A stretch of DNA of 6,178 nucleotides from Clostridia bacterium (GCA_017938785.1 JAGBAU010000140.1:1-6178), one strand, 5' to 3'. Positions 1-5,902 are shown, numbered from the stretch's first letter. Made by a program: numbers and translations. The notes: generated by a model from the sequence alone, not told the origin.

Positions 1-445
1 TATCGAAAACAGCTACCTGGGGAACGTTGGGCAGAACCTTCTGGCAGGCTTCGATGCCCATCAGGTTTGCGGGGTTGTGCAGGGGGCCCAGGGGGATGTT
101 TTCCTTGATGGCTTCGATAACGGGCTCATCGATCAGGCAGGAAGCGGAGAACTTCTCGCCGCCGTGCAGCACGCGATGGCCAACTGCGCCGATTTCGTCC
201 AGGGACTTGATCACGCCGTGGTCAGCATCTACCAGAGCATCCAGAACGATGTTCATGGCTTCGGTGTGGTTCTGCAGGGGGGTAACCAGTTCGAACTTCT
301 GGCCGTCGCCGTACTTGTGGGCCAGATTGGAGCCTTCGATGCCGATGCGCTCTACCAGACCCTTGGCGATAACGGACTTGTCAGCCATGTCGATCAGCTG
401 ATACTTCAGGGAAGAAGAACCGGCGTTGATAACCAGAATTTTCAT
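1..445 (-). CDS. ackA: Acetate kinase, N-terminal 148 residues (truncated by window edge)
   Basis: Acetate kinase interconverts acetyl phosphate + ADP and acetate + ATP in the cytoplasm, the ATP-yielding last step of the Pta-AckA pathway. The visible N-terminus opens with MKILVINAGSSSLKYQL, the phosphate-binding motif of the acetate/sugar kinase/Hsc70/actin fold. Next come VGHRVLHGGEKFS, with Arg91 at the position of the catalytic arginine of the Methanosarcina enzyme, and PLHNP with His123. The last complete codon is Asp148 of VAVFD, matching the catalytic aspartate. The numbering agrees with the archaeal enzyme without gaps, so this is an intact start of a roughly 400-residue protein; the rest lies beyond the left edge. 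The start is supported by a GGAG site about 9 bases upstream. It lies 93 bases downstream of pta, on the same strand, with no promoter evident between them, so it is probably co-transcribed. Confidence 0.97.
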   Translation of the reverse strand, partial: MKILVINAGSSSLKYQLIDMADKSVIAKGLVERIGIEGSNLAHKYGDGQKFELVTPLQNHTEAMNIVLDALVDADHGVIKSLDEIGAVGHRVLHGGEKFSASCLIDEPVIEAIKENIPLGPLHNPANLMGIEACQKVLPNVPQVAVFD

Positions 446-500
446 ATGAATCTACTCCATTTCTTATTGGTTGTTATGTATGGATTCGCGAAATGCGGTG

Positions 501-527
501 GTGGAGGGGGAAGGATTCCCCCTTCAC
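501..527 (-). other. Stable hairpin in the pta-ackA intergenic gap
   Basis: A near-perfect inverted repeat has arms of 12 bases (501-512 and 516-527), one mismatch or wobble, and a 3-base loop. Its core is GGGGGAA/TTCCCCC. In the mRNA it begins 12 bases after the pta stop codon and ends over 50 bases before ackA. No U-run follows on the minus strand, so it is not a standard intrinsic terminator. An mRNA-stabilising or processing element, or a partial attenuator between pta and ackA, is an inference. Confidence 0.6.
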
Positions 528-538
528 AAGGCGTTAGC

Positions 539-1525
539 TTACTGTGCCTGGCAGGCGGTGATGGCAACGGTGGCGACGATGTCTTCCACGCTGCAGCCGC
601 GGCTCAGATCGTTGCAGGGAGCTGCGATGCCCTGCAGGATGGGGCCGTATGCTTCGGCATTGCCCAGACGCTGCACCAGCTTGTAGCCGATGTTGCCAGC
701 CTCGAGGGAGGGGAATACCAGAACGTTGGCTTTGCCGGCAACTGCGCTGCCGGGAGCCTTCAACTGGCCAACCTTCTCAACGAGGGCGGCGTCCAGCTGC
801 AGTTCGCCGTCGAGCATCAGGTCGGGAGCCATTTCCTTTGCGATGCGGGTGGCTTCCTGAACCTTGGTAACCTGGTCGTGCTTTGCAGAACCCATGGTGG
901 AGAAGCTCAGCATTGCAACGCGGGGCTCGATGTTGGCCAGGGAGCGTGCGGAATCGGCAGCGCCCAGGGCGATGTTGGCCAGAGCTTCTGCGTCGGGATC
1001 GATGTTGACTGCGCAGTCGGCGAAGATCATGATGCCGTCGTCGCCGTATTCCTTGCAGGGGCTTTCCATCAGGAAGCAGGAAGAAACGGTCTTGATGCCG
1101 GGCTTGGACTTGATGATCTGCAGAGCGGGACGCAGCATGTCGCCGGTGGAATGGATGGCGCCGGATACCAGGCCGTCAGCTTCGCCGGCCTTCACCATCA
1201 TGATGCCATAGTACATGGGATCCTTAACGGTTGCGGCAGCCTTTTCTTCGGTCATGCCCTTGGCCTTGCGCAGCTCATACAGGGTAGCGGCGTACTCTGC
1301 GCACTTTTCGCTGGTCTCGGGATCGATGATATTGATGCCTTCCAGGGATGCGCCTGCGGCAACTTCCTTAATCTTGTCGGGGTTGCCCAGCAGAGTCAGC
1401 TTGGCCAGACCCTGTTCCTGGATCTTCACTGCTGCTGCTACGGTACGGGGCTCGTCGCCTTCGGGCAGAACGATGTGCTTAACGTCGGACTGTGCTTTTG
1501 CCTTGATCTTATCGATGATTGCCAT
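539..1525 (-). CDS. pta: Phosphate acetyltransferase (phosphotransacetylase)
   Basis: Converts acetyl-CoA and phosphate to acetyl phosphate and CoA in the cytoplasm, feeding the acetate kinase encoded next. At 328 residues it is the short form: only the PTA_PTB catalytic domain, without the N-terminal CobB-like/DRTGG extension of enterobacterial Pta. Residues that align with active-site positions known from the Methanosarcina enzyme are visible: Arg86, Arg132 (in GDMLRP), and Ser308-Arg309 with Asp315 in NDLSRGCSVEDI. The C-terminal half also has the conserved stretch NVLVFPSLEAGNIGYKL. The start is set by a GGAGGG ribosome site about 8 bases upstream and by the family N-terminus (MAIIDKIKAKA). 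Its own promoter lies at 1590-1618. The pair pta-ackA is a common operon order in Clostridia and Bacillota. It appears intact with all expected residues. Confidence 0.97.
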   Translation of the reverse strand: MAIIDKIKAKAQSDVKHIVLPEGDEPRTVAAAVKIQEQGLAKLTLLGNPDKIKEVAAGASLEGINIIDPETSEKCAEYAATLYELRKAKGMTEEKAAATVKDPMYYGIMMVKAGEADGLVSGAIHSTGDMLRPALQIIKSKPGIKTVSSCFLMESPCKEYGDDGIMIFADCAVNIDPDAEALANIALGAADSARSLANIEPRVAMLSFSTMGSAKHDQVTKVQEATRIAKEMAPDLMLDGELQLDAALVEKVGQLKAPGSAVAGKANVLVFPSLEAGNIGYKLVQRLGNAEAYGPILQGIAAPCNDLSRGCSVEDIVATVAITACQAQ

Positions 1526-1589
1526 GTGTTTTTCCCTCCGTTAGATTCCGCGAGCATAGCCCGCAGTTGATTGAGCATCATACACTACA

Positions 1590-1618
1590 ATTATACGCTA
1601 TTTTGAGCAAAATGGAAA
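1590..1618 (-). promoter_or_regulatory. Promoter of pta-ackA
   Basis: On the minus strand a consensus -10 box TATAAT (1590-1595) lies exactly 17 bases from a -35 box TTTCCA (1613-1618, 4 of 6 matches to TTGACA). Transcription would start near 1583, giving a 5' leader of about 57 bases before the pta start. The spacer carries a near-palindrome that may be an operator (see separate entry). A housekeeping-sigma promoter is inferred from sequence only. Confidence 0.75.
1600..1613. promoter_or_regulatory. Candidate LacI-type operator inside the pta promoter
   Basis: ATTTTG-AG-CAAAAT is an inverted repeat of 6-base arms around 2 bases. It fills most of the -35/-10 spacer of the pta promoter, so a bound protein would block RNA polymerase. 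Its core TTTGAGCAAA differs at one base from the perfect palindrome TTTGCGCAAA next to the lacI promoter at 2757-2766. Binding by the neighbouring LacI-family protein is inference. Confidence 0.4.
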
Positions 1619-1636
1619 GTATATATTGTAAAACTT

Positions 1637-2689
1637 TTACCGTTTTATGCGGCTTCGCAGGGGTTCTTCGGACGGCGGGGCCGTGGTTTCGCGCACAACC
1701 AGGTAGCTGTCCAGCACTTCCTGCACCGGCGTGTCTCCGCCCCGGGCGATGCGCCTGAGCAGCAGCTCCACGGATTTCGAGGAAATCATGCGCTTGGGAT
1801 AGTGTACCGTGGTCAGCGGCGGCGGGAAACAGATATGAGACTGGATGTCGTCAAAGCCCATCACGGACACATCCCGGGGTACCTGGATGCCGTGGCGGTT
1901 CAGGGCGTAAATCACTTCCCATGCGATGTAATCGCTGAAGGTGAAGATGGCGGTGAAATCCGGTTCGCCGGACAGGAGCTCGTCGATCATGCGTCCGGAT
2001 TCGTGGGCGGATGCATCGGAGTGGATGATCAGCTTCGGGTCCACCGGGATGCCGAATTCCTCCATGGCCTGCATGAAGCCCTGCAGTCTTTCGCGGGAAC
2101 TGGAGATGTGGGGGTCGGCGCTGATGACCAGCACGCGCCTGTGGCCCAGCTCCGCCAGATGCCGTCCGGCGAGATAGCCGCCGCGCACATCGTCGCAGAC
2201 CAGGTAATCATCATCGCTGTCCTCAAAGCGGCGTCCCATCAGTACGAAGGGCATTCCGTTCTGGCGGAGCAGTTCGATGCTGTCGGTGGATTTCTGGTTG
2301 GGGCAGAGCAGCACGCCGTCCACGTTCTTGCTCAGTGCGGAGATGACCGCCTGCTCCTCGCGCTCGGGGCGCTCCTCCGTGTCCATCACGATGGCGCGGT
2401 AGCCGCGCTTCTCCAACTCCTCCACGCATGTTTTGATGGCAATGGAGAAGAGGGGATTGGCGATATCGCTGACGATGATGGCGATGGTCTTGGATGAGCC
2501 GGAGCGCAGGCCGCCTGCCTGGGCGTTTGCGATGTAGCCCACTTCCTTGGCAGCCTTCATGATGGCCTCGCGGGTCTCCTGGGAGATGCCCTCCTTGTTC
2601 TGCAATGCCTTGGAGATGGTGCCGACTGTGTAGCCCGTGCGTGCGGCGATGTCCGTAAGCTTTACGCGCCGCTTCTGGGTTCCTGCCAT
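1637..2689 (-). CDS. LacI/GalR-family transcriptional regulator
   Basis: A 350-residue DNA-binding regulator of usual length for LacI/GalR proteins. Residues 10-30 (KLTDIAARTGYTVGTISKAL) form the helix-turn-helix; by alignment with LacI, the recognition-helix contacts are Val22, Gly23 and Lys27. The hinge region follows at about 54-63, with Leu61 at the position of the leucine that wedges into the operator minor groove. The effector domain starts at about 68 (KTIAIIVSDIANPLF) and belongs to the periplasmic-binding-protein-like fold. It contains typical late motifs such as FSDYIAWEVIYALNRHG and VSVMGFDDI. The effector cannot be told from sequence. The start is well supported by AAAGGAGGGG 6 bases upstream. 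It has its own promoter, lies downstream of a terminator, and ends about 20 bases before the -35 box of pta-ackA with no obvious terminator between. Control of pta-ackA and of itself is an inference from position and shared palindromes. An alternative target is a distant sugar operon. Confidence 0.93.
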   Translation of the reverse strand: MAGTQKRRVKLTDIAARTGYTVGTISKALQNKEGISQETREAIMKAAKEVGYIANAQAGGLRSGSSKTIAIIVSDIANPLFSIAIKTCVEELEKRGYRAIVMDTEERPEREEQAVISALSKNVDGVLLCPNQKSTDSIELLRQNGMPFVLMGRRFEDSDDDYLVCDDVRGGYLAGRHLAELGHRRVLVISADPHISSSRERLQGFMQAMEEFGIPVDPKLIIHSDASAHESGRMIDELLSGEPDFTAIFTFSDYIAWEVIYALNRHGIQVPRDVSVMGFDDIQSHICFPPPLTTVHYPKRMISSKSVELLLRRIARGGDTPVQEVLDSYLVVRETTAPPSEEPLRSRIKR

Positions 2690-2726
2690 AACAGCCCCTC
2701 CTTTCGGTTCTGATAAATACTATCCT

Positions 2727-2755
2727 ATTTTAACACAGTTCATGCAGGAGTGCAA
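2727..2755 (-). promoter_or_regulatory. Promoter of the LacI-family regulator
   Basis: On the minus strand an extended -10 (TG-T-TAAAAT; hexamer at 2727-2732) lies 17 bases from a weak -35 TTGCAC (2750-2755). The predicted start near 2720 leaves a leader of about 30 bases, containing the strong Shine-Dalgarno site AAAGGAGGGG before the ATG. The region sits just downstream of the transporter operon's terminator, consistent with an independent transcription unit. Confidence 0.6.
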
Positions 2756-2756
2756 C

Positions 2757-2766
2757 TTTGCGCAAA
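2757..2766. promoter_or_regulatory. Candidate autoregulatory operator upstream of lacI-family gene
   Basis: TTTGCGCAAA is a perfect 10-base palindrome with a central CpG, the usual centre of LacI/PurR-family operators. It lies 1 base upstream of the -35 hexamer of the regulator's promoter and partly overlaps the U-tract of the preceding terminator. The matching palindrome in the pta promoter makes it a candidate operator for this regulator. Short palindromes also arise by chance, so confidence is moderate. Confidence 0.4.
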
Positions 2767-2791
2767 AAAGAGCACGCTGTGAGGCGTGCCC
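2764..2791 (-). terminator. Intrinsic terminator of the ABC transporter operon
   Basis: Read on the minus strand, a GC-rich stem GCACGC/GCGTGC (2784-2789 with 2772-2777), extended by a G-U and a G-C pair, encloses a 6-base loop (2778-2783). It is followed, after a closing C at 2770, by six U residues (2764-2769). It begins about 10 bases after the ATPase stop codon. This is a classical rho-independent terminator and separates the transporter operon from the lacI-family gene. Confidence 0.9.
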
Positions 2792-2800
2792 TTGTGAGGG

Positions 2801-3574
2801 TCAGTTGCCGCATTCGATGCTGATGCGGTTGAAGATATCCAGGATGTCATCGATTCTGGTAGCTTCCTTTTCTGCACCGGACTTGTCCAGTACAATATGC
2901 CCCTTGTCCATCATCAGCATGCGCGTGCCGTAATCCACGGCGTAGCGCAGGTTGTGGGTGACCATCATGGCGGTGAGCTTCTTTTCCTTCACCACACGGT
3001 CGGTCAGCGCCATGATGATTTCGGCGGTGTGGGGATCGAGGGCGGCGGTGTGTTCATCCAGGATCAGGAAATCCAGCGGAGAGAGCGTGACCATCAGCAG
3101 GGCCACGGCCTGGCGCTGGCCGCCGGAGAGTGCGCCCATCTTTACGTGCAGCTTGTCCTCCAGACCCAGCTGCAGGGAAGAAAGCTGCTCCTTGAAGAAT
3201 TCGATGCGCTTGCGGTTCACTGCGCGGCCCAGGCCGAAGGGCTTGCCCTTGTTGTCCGCCAAAGAGAGGTTTTCCAGCATCGTCAGGTCCGGACAGGTGC
3301 CCAGTGCGGGGTTCTGGAAGATGCGGCCGATGCGGGCGTAGCGCTTGTGGTCCGGGGAACGGGTGATATCGTGGCCGTCGATGATCACCTGGCCGCCCTC
3401 CACGGGAATGCTGCCGCAGATGATGTTCAGCATGCTGGTCTTGCCGCTGCCGTTGCTGCCTACGATGGAGACGAATTCGCCGTCCTTCACCGTCAGGCTG
3501 AAATCACGAAACAGGCAGCTTTCGGTGACGAGGCCCTGATTGTAGATTTTCGTGATGTTTTTCAGTTCAAGCAT
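2801..3574 (-). CDS. trpZ: ABC transporter ATP-binding protein, TrpZ-type (predicted tryptophan import)
   Basis: The 257-residue ATPase subunit powers import at the cytoplasmic face of the membrane. All nucleotide-binding motifs are intact: Walker A GSNGSGKT (39-46), Q-loop Gln87 in RIFQNP, signature LSGGQRQA (149-156), Walker B LDFLILDE with catalytic Glu174, D-loop TAALD (176-180) and switch His207 in VTHNL. The sequence LDEHTAALDP is typical of ATPases encoded with ABC_sub_bind solute-binding proteins. The start codon overlaps the permease stop by 8 bases, indicating translational coupling, with a GGGGAAGG-like site upstream. It is the last gene of the transporter operon and is followed at once by a terminator. 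The tryptophan assignment rests on the Trp T-box leader and family context, not on the ATPase itself. Confidence 0.9.
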   Translation of the reverse strand: MLELKNITKIYNQGLVTESCLFRDFSLTVKDGEFVSIVGSNGSGKTSMLNIICGSIPVEGGQVIIDGHDITRSPDHKRYARIGRIFQNPALGTCPDLTMLENLSLADNKGKPFGLGRAVNRKRIEFFKEQLSSLQLGLEDKLHVKMGALSGGQRQAVALLMVTLSPLDFLILDEHTAALDPHTAEIIMALTDRVVKEKKLTAMMVTHNLRYAVDYGTRMLMMDKGHIVLDKSGAEKEATRIDDILDIFNRISIECGN

Positions 3575-4463
3575 GCTTCTTCACCTTCCCCTTGTTGGAA
3601 TTGCCGATCACCAGGATGACCAGGAACAGTACGGCCGTCACCAGCTTCAAAAGGTTTGCGGGCAGGCCCAGGCTGATGGCCACCTGAATGCAGGCTTTGT
3701 AGACGATGCTGCCCACCACTACGGCGGTGGTGCCCTTCACGAAGCAAAGCTTCTTGAAGATGGTGGTGCCGATGATGACCGTGGCCAGGCCGAATACCAT
3801 CTGGCCCGTGCCCATGGTGCTGGAAAAGGAACGCTGCTCATGGCAGACCACTGCGCCGCACAGGGCGACCAGTGCATTGGCGATCACCAGGCCCAGGATC
3901 TTCATGCGGCCCTGGTCCACGGCCAGAGAGGTGACGACGGTTGCATTGTTGCCGGTGGCGCGCAGAAGCATGCCGCATTTGGTGGAGAAGAAAAGATCCA
4001 GGATGAGCTTGAACAGGATCACCAGAACCAGCGCTACGGCAAACTTACGGTACATCAGCGTCATGTTACCGAACAGGGCCATGGCGGGTGCGCCGGTGAA
4101 GATGGTCTTGAAGGAACGGTCCACCGCCAGGTTGGAGCCGGCGATTTGCAGGTTAATGGAAAAGAGTGCCGTCATGGTGATGATGCCGGCCAGCAGATCG
4201 CGCACCTTCAGGCGCACATGGATGATACCGGTCACCAGGCCCGCCAGGGCGCCGGCGGCCATGGCGACCACCAGCGTCAGGTAGGGATCCACGCCGCGCA
4301 CCAGCAGCACTGCCGAAACGGCAGCACCCAGGGGAAAGCTGCCGTCAACGGTCAGGTCCGGGAAATCCAGAGTTTTATAGGTAATGAAGATTCCGTAGGA
4401 CAGCAGGGCATAGATCAAACCCTGCGTCGCGGTGCTGATGACGAGATCGAGGAAAGAATTCAT
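3567..4463 (-). CDS. trpY: ABC transporter permease, TrpY-type (predicted tryptophan import)
   Basis: A 298-residue integral membrane permease of the BPD_transp_2 class (relatives of LivH/LivM). About eight or nine hydrophobic segments can be seen, near residues 8-28, 44-56, 61-82, 91-109, 140-159, 188-206, 220-238, 245-265 and 271-287. A polar segment containing RATGNNATV (168-176) is the conserved cytoplasmic loop thought to contact the ATPase. The C-terminus is short and basic (KGKVKKHA), as expected inside the cell. The start is set by AAAGGAG 7 bases upstream (4471-4477). It lies 48 bases after the binding-protein gene and overlaps the ATPase gene by 8 bases. One permease gene is present, so the transporter probably works with a homodimer of it. 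Substrate is inferred from the Trp-specific leader. Confidence 0.9.
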   Translation of the reverse strand: MNSFLDLVISTATQGLIYALLSYGIFITYKTLDFPDLTVDGSFPLGAAVSAVLLVRGVDPYLTLVVAMAAGALAGLVTGIIHVRLKVRDLLAGIITMTALFSINLQIAGSNLAVDRSFKTIFTGAPAMALFGNMTLMYRKFAVALVLVILFKLILDLFFSTKCGMLLRATGNNATVVTSLAVDQGRMKILGLVIANALVALCGAVVCHEQRSFSSTMGTGQMVFGLATVIIGTTIFKKLCFVKGTTAVVVGSIVYKACIQVAISLGLPANLLKLVTAVLFLVILVIGNSNKGKVKKHA

Positions 4464-4511
4464 GGCGGGGCTCCTTTGAAAGTCTTCTTACTATATTATA
4501 GAAGGGAGAGT

Positions 4512-5468
4512 TTATGCGTCGGTGGATTCGATGGCCTTCTCTGCGATCTCTGCCGGGAGCTCAATGCCGAAGGCGGCCAGAGCATCGGAATTCACATAGA
4601 TGCCGTACTCGGCGATGGTTTCATAATCCATATCGTAGGCGGAAGCTTCACCGGTGAGAATCTTTGCAGCCATCATGCCGGTCTGGCGGCCCAGCTGTAC
4701 ATAATCGATACCGGCGGCTGCCACGCAGCCCAGCTTTACCTGCTCCACTTCGCTGCCGTAAACCGGGATGCCGGCTTCGTCGGTCTTCTCCAGGATGGAG
4801 GAGAGTACGCCAACCACGTTGTTGTCCGTCAGGTTGGAGAAGCAGTCCACGCCCTTGCCGATCAGGGTGTCGGCGGCCTGGGTCACTTCGCTCTGTGCAG
4901 TCACGCCCAGGGCTTCGATGGTGAAACCGTAGTCAGGCGCCTTTGCTTCATATTCGGCGATGGCGGAAACGGAATTGGGTTCGCTGGTGGTGTACAGGAT
5001 GCCAATGGTCTTGGCTTCGGGCTGCAGTTTGCGGATCAGATCCAGCTGGGCGTCAACGGGCAGCTTGTCGCTGGTGCCGGTGATGTTGCCGCCCACCAGG
5101 CCTGCCTGTTCAGGATCGGTGATGGCGGTGAAAACTACGGGAATATCCTTGTCTTCGGCCGCGGCGTAGCATGCGGTGGCGGAGGGAGTGGCAATGGCGC
5201 ACATGATGGCCACGTTATTGGCGGAGAAGCTCTGGCCGATCTGGGTTGCGATGGCGTTGTCAAAGCCTGCGTTCTGGTAGGCGATTTCAAAATCATCGCC
5301 CTCAACCAGACCTGCATCAGCCAGGCCCAGGATGAAGCCCTCGCGGCAGTTGTCCAGGGAAGCGTGTTCGCCGTACTGGTTGATGCCGATCACGGGGGCG
5401 GCGAATGCGGAAGCGGTCAGGGTCAGAACCATCAGGATAGCGATCATAGCGGAAAACAGCTTTTTCAT
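4512..5468 (-). CDS. trpX: ABC transporter substrate-binding protein, TrpX-type (predicted tryptophan binding)
   Basis: A 318-residue exported binding protein of the ABC_sub_bind (formerly DUF534) family that would capture the substrate and deliver it to the permease. Residues 1-23 form a signal peptide with a basic start (MKK), a hydrophobic core and an AFA cleavage site before Ala24. Mature protein begins APVIGINQYGEH, the first strand of the periplasmic-binding fold. The chosen start at 5468 has AAGGAG 9 bases upstream (5478-5483). A longer reading from 5531 has no convincing ribosome site and would bury the signal peptide 21 residues in. Unusually for a Gram-positive importer, no lipobox cysteine is seen: the first Cys of the protein is residue 41. 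The protein is therefore either soluble in a periplasm (diderm Firmicute) or held by the permease. It is the first large gene after the Trp T-box. Other substrates are possible for this family. Confidence 0.9.
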   Translation of the reverse strand: MKKLFSAMIAILMVLTLTASAFAAPVIGINQYGEHASLDNCREGFILGLADAGLVEGDDFEIAYQNAGFDNAIATQIGQSFSANNVAIMCAIATPSATACYAAAEDKDIPVVFTAITDPEQAGLVGGNITGTSDKLPVDAQLDLIRKLQPEAKTIGILYTTSEPNSVSAIAEYEAKAPDYGFTIEALGVTAQSEVTQAADTLIGKGVDCFSNLTDNNVVGVLSSILEKTDEAGIPVYGSEVEQVKLGCVAAAGIDYVQLGRQTGMMAAKILTGEASAYDMDYETIAEYGIYVNSDALAAFGIELPAEIAEKAIESTDA

Positions 5469-5515
5469 TTTCTTTATCTCCTTTAAATCAGGTCGTTTAC
5501 TGTGTCGGGCTGCAT

Positions 5516-5554
5516 TCAGTTGTGACGCCATCGGAAATCAAGCCTTGTTTTCAT
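5516..5554 (-). CDS. Possible 12-residue peptide between T-box terminator and trpX
   Basis: A tiny ORF, MKTRLDFRWRHN, starts 8 bases after a perfect AGGAGG site (5563-5568), better than the site of trpX itself. It lies immediately beyond the T-box terminator U-tract, so it is translated only on read-through transcripts. It has one Trp codon (position 9) and three arginines. It ends 47 bases before the trpX start and is out of frame with it. No hairpin or second terminator is apparent between them, so a classical attenuator is not supported. It may be a leader peptide, a ribosome-loading device, or the remnant of a shifted gene start. Translation is well supported by the SD; a function is not. 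Confidence 0.45.
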   Translation of the reverse strand: MKTRLDFRWRHN

Positions 5555-5571
5555 TTTGTATACCTCCTGAA

Positions 5572-5867
5572 AAAAGAAAAAACCTGTCCCAAAATTTGGG
5601 ACAGGATAAATAGCCTGCGGTGCCACCCAAGTTGACGGTATAAAAACCGTCCTCTTGTTTCTCATACCATCATATGAGCCGCCCTGATAACGGGTGCGGA
5701 ACCCGTCGGTTACTACTTGCCGGGGAACCCGGCTTTCGACCGCCCTCATAAGTCCATTCGCACGGGCTCGGCTGCCGCAATCCCACCGCCTGCGGCTCTC
5801 TTGAAGTCTCGTTTACCGTGTTACTACTCTTAATCGTAGGTTTAATCCGTGTTGATTTTCTGTTGTT
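5572..5867 (-). promoter_or_regulatory. T-box leader, tryptophan specificity
   Basis: A transcriptional T-box leader that senses uncharged tRNA. In Stem I the helix CACGG/CCGTG (5816-5820 with 5761-5765) and the helix AAG/CTT (5829-5831 with 5750-5752) enclose an internal loop with AGTAGTAA on one side (a loop E motif) and GAA-TGG-A on the other. The specifier codon is TGG (5754-5756), for tryptophan. The distal part is GCCGC/GCGGC with a GGTGGGA loop. Stem II (GTCG/CGAC, 5737-5740 with 5705-5708) carries a second AGTAGTAA. Further hairpins are ACGGGT/ACCCGT and GACGGT/ACCGTC (Stem III). The T-box motif GGGTGGCACCGC (5617-5628) has bulge UGGC, which would pair with tRNA end GCCA; bacterial tRNA-Trp has discriminator G, so two elements agree. 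The antiterminator pairs TTGGG/CCCAA and GCAGG/CCTGT around the bulge and competes with the terminator. Confidence 0.95.
5577..5605 (-). terminator. T-box regulated intrinsic terminator
   Basis: On the minus strand CCTGTCCC (5598-5605) pairs with GGGACAGG (5583-5590), extendable by two A-T pairs, followed by six U residues (5577-5582), then a C and more U. Its 5' arm CCTGTCCCAA is the same segment that pairs with the T-box to form the antiterminator, so the two structures exclude each other. Termination is expected when tRNA-Trp is charged. Confidence 0.95.
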
Positions 5868-5873
5868 AGGATG

Positions 5874-5902
5874 ATTATAGTCTCGGAGAATTACTTTGTC
5901 AA
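5874..5902 (-). promoter_or_regulatory. Consensus promoter of the Trp T-box / transporter operon
   Basis: A perfect -35 TTGACA (5897-5902) and a perfect -10 TATAAT (5874-5879) are separated by exactly 17 bases, on the minus strand. Transcription should start near 5867, the 5' end of the T-box leader. Strong constitutive initiation with control left to tRNA-dependent termination is the usual T-box design. Confidence 0.92.

Noticed and set aside
77..1570. Long plus-strand open frame of 497 codons
   Set aside because: It lies antisense to ackA and pta, whose protein matches are unmistakable. Its translation is low-complexity and rich in Gly, Asp, His and Cys, and it has no ribosome site; it is a GC-driven shadow.
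1627..1640. CcpA cre site near pta
   Set aside because: The inverted repeat there lacks the central CG and has an odd spacing, so it does not fit the TGWNANCGNTNWCA pattern.
4495..4500. TATAAT on the minus strand between trpX and trpY, possible internal promoter
   Set aside because: No acceptable -35 hexamer is present at 16-18 bases (ACCGAC at 17), so it is not supported as a promoter.
3552..5486. Plus-strand open frame of 644 codons
   Set aside because: It is antisense to the permease and binding-protein genes, spans their intergenic gap, and translates to a His/Gln/Gly-rich sequence with no recognisable domain.
5469..5531. Longer start for the binding protein (339 residues)
   Set aside because: The extra 21 residues precede the signal peptide and the ATG at 5531 lacks a suitable Shine-Dalgarno, while the start at 5468 has one plus a normal MKK signal peptide.
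5516..5749. Minus-strand 77-codon frame through the T-box leader
   Set aside because: The upstream portion is structured regulatory RNA including the T-box and terminator. Only the last 12 codons follow a real ribosome site, and these are reported as a separate small ORF.
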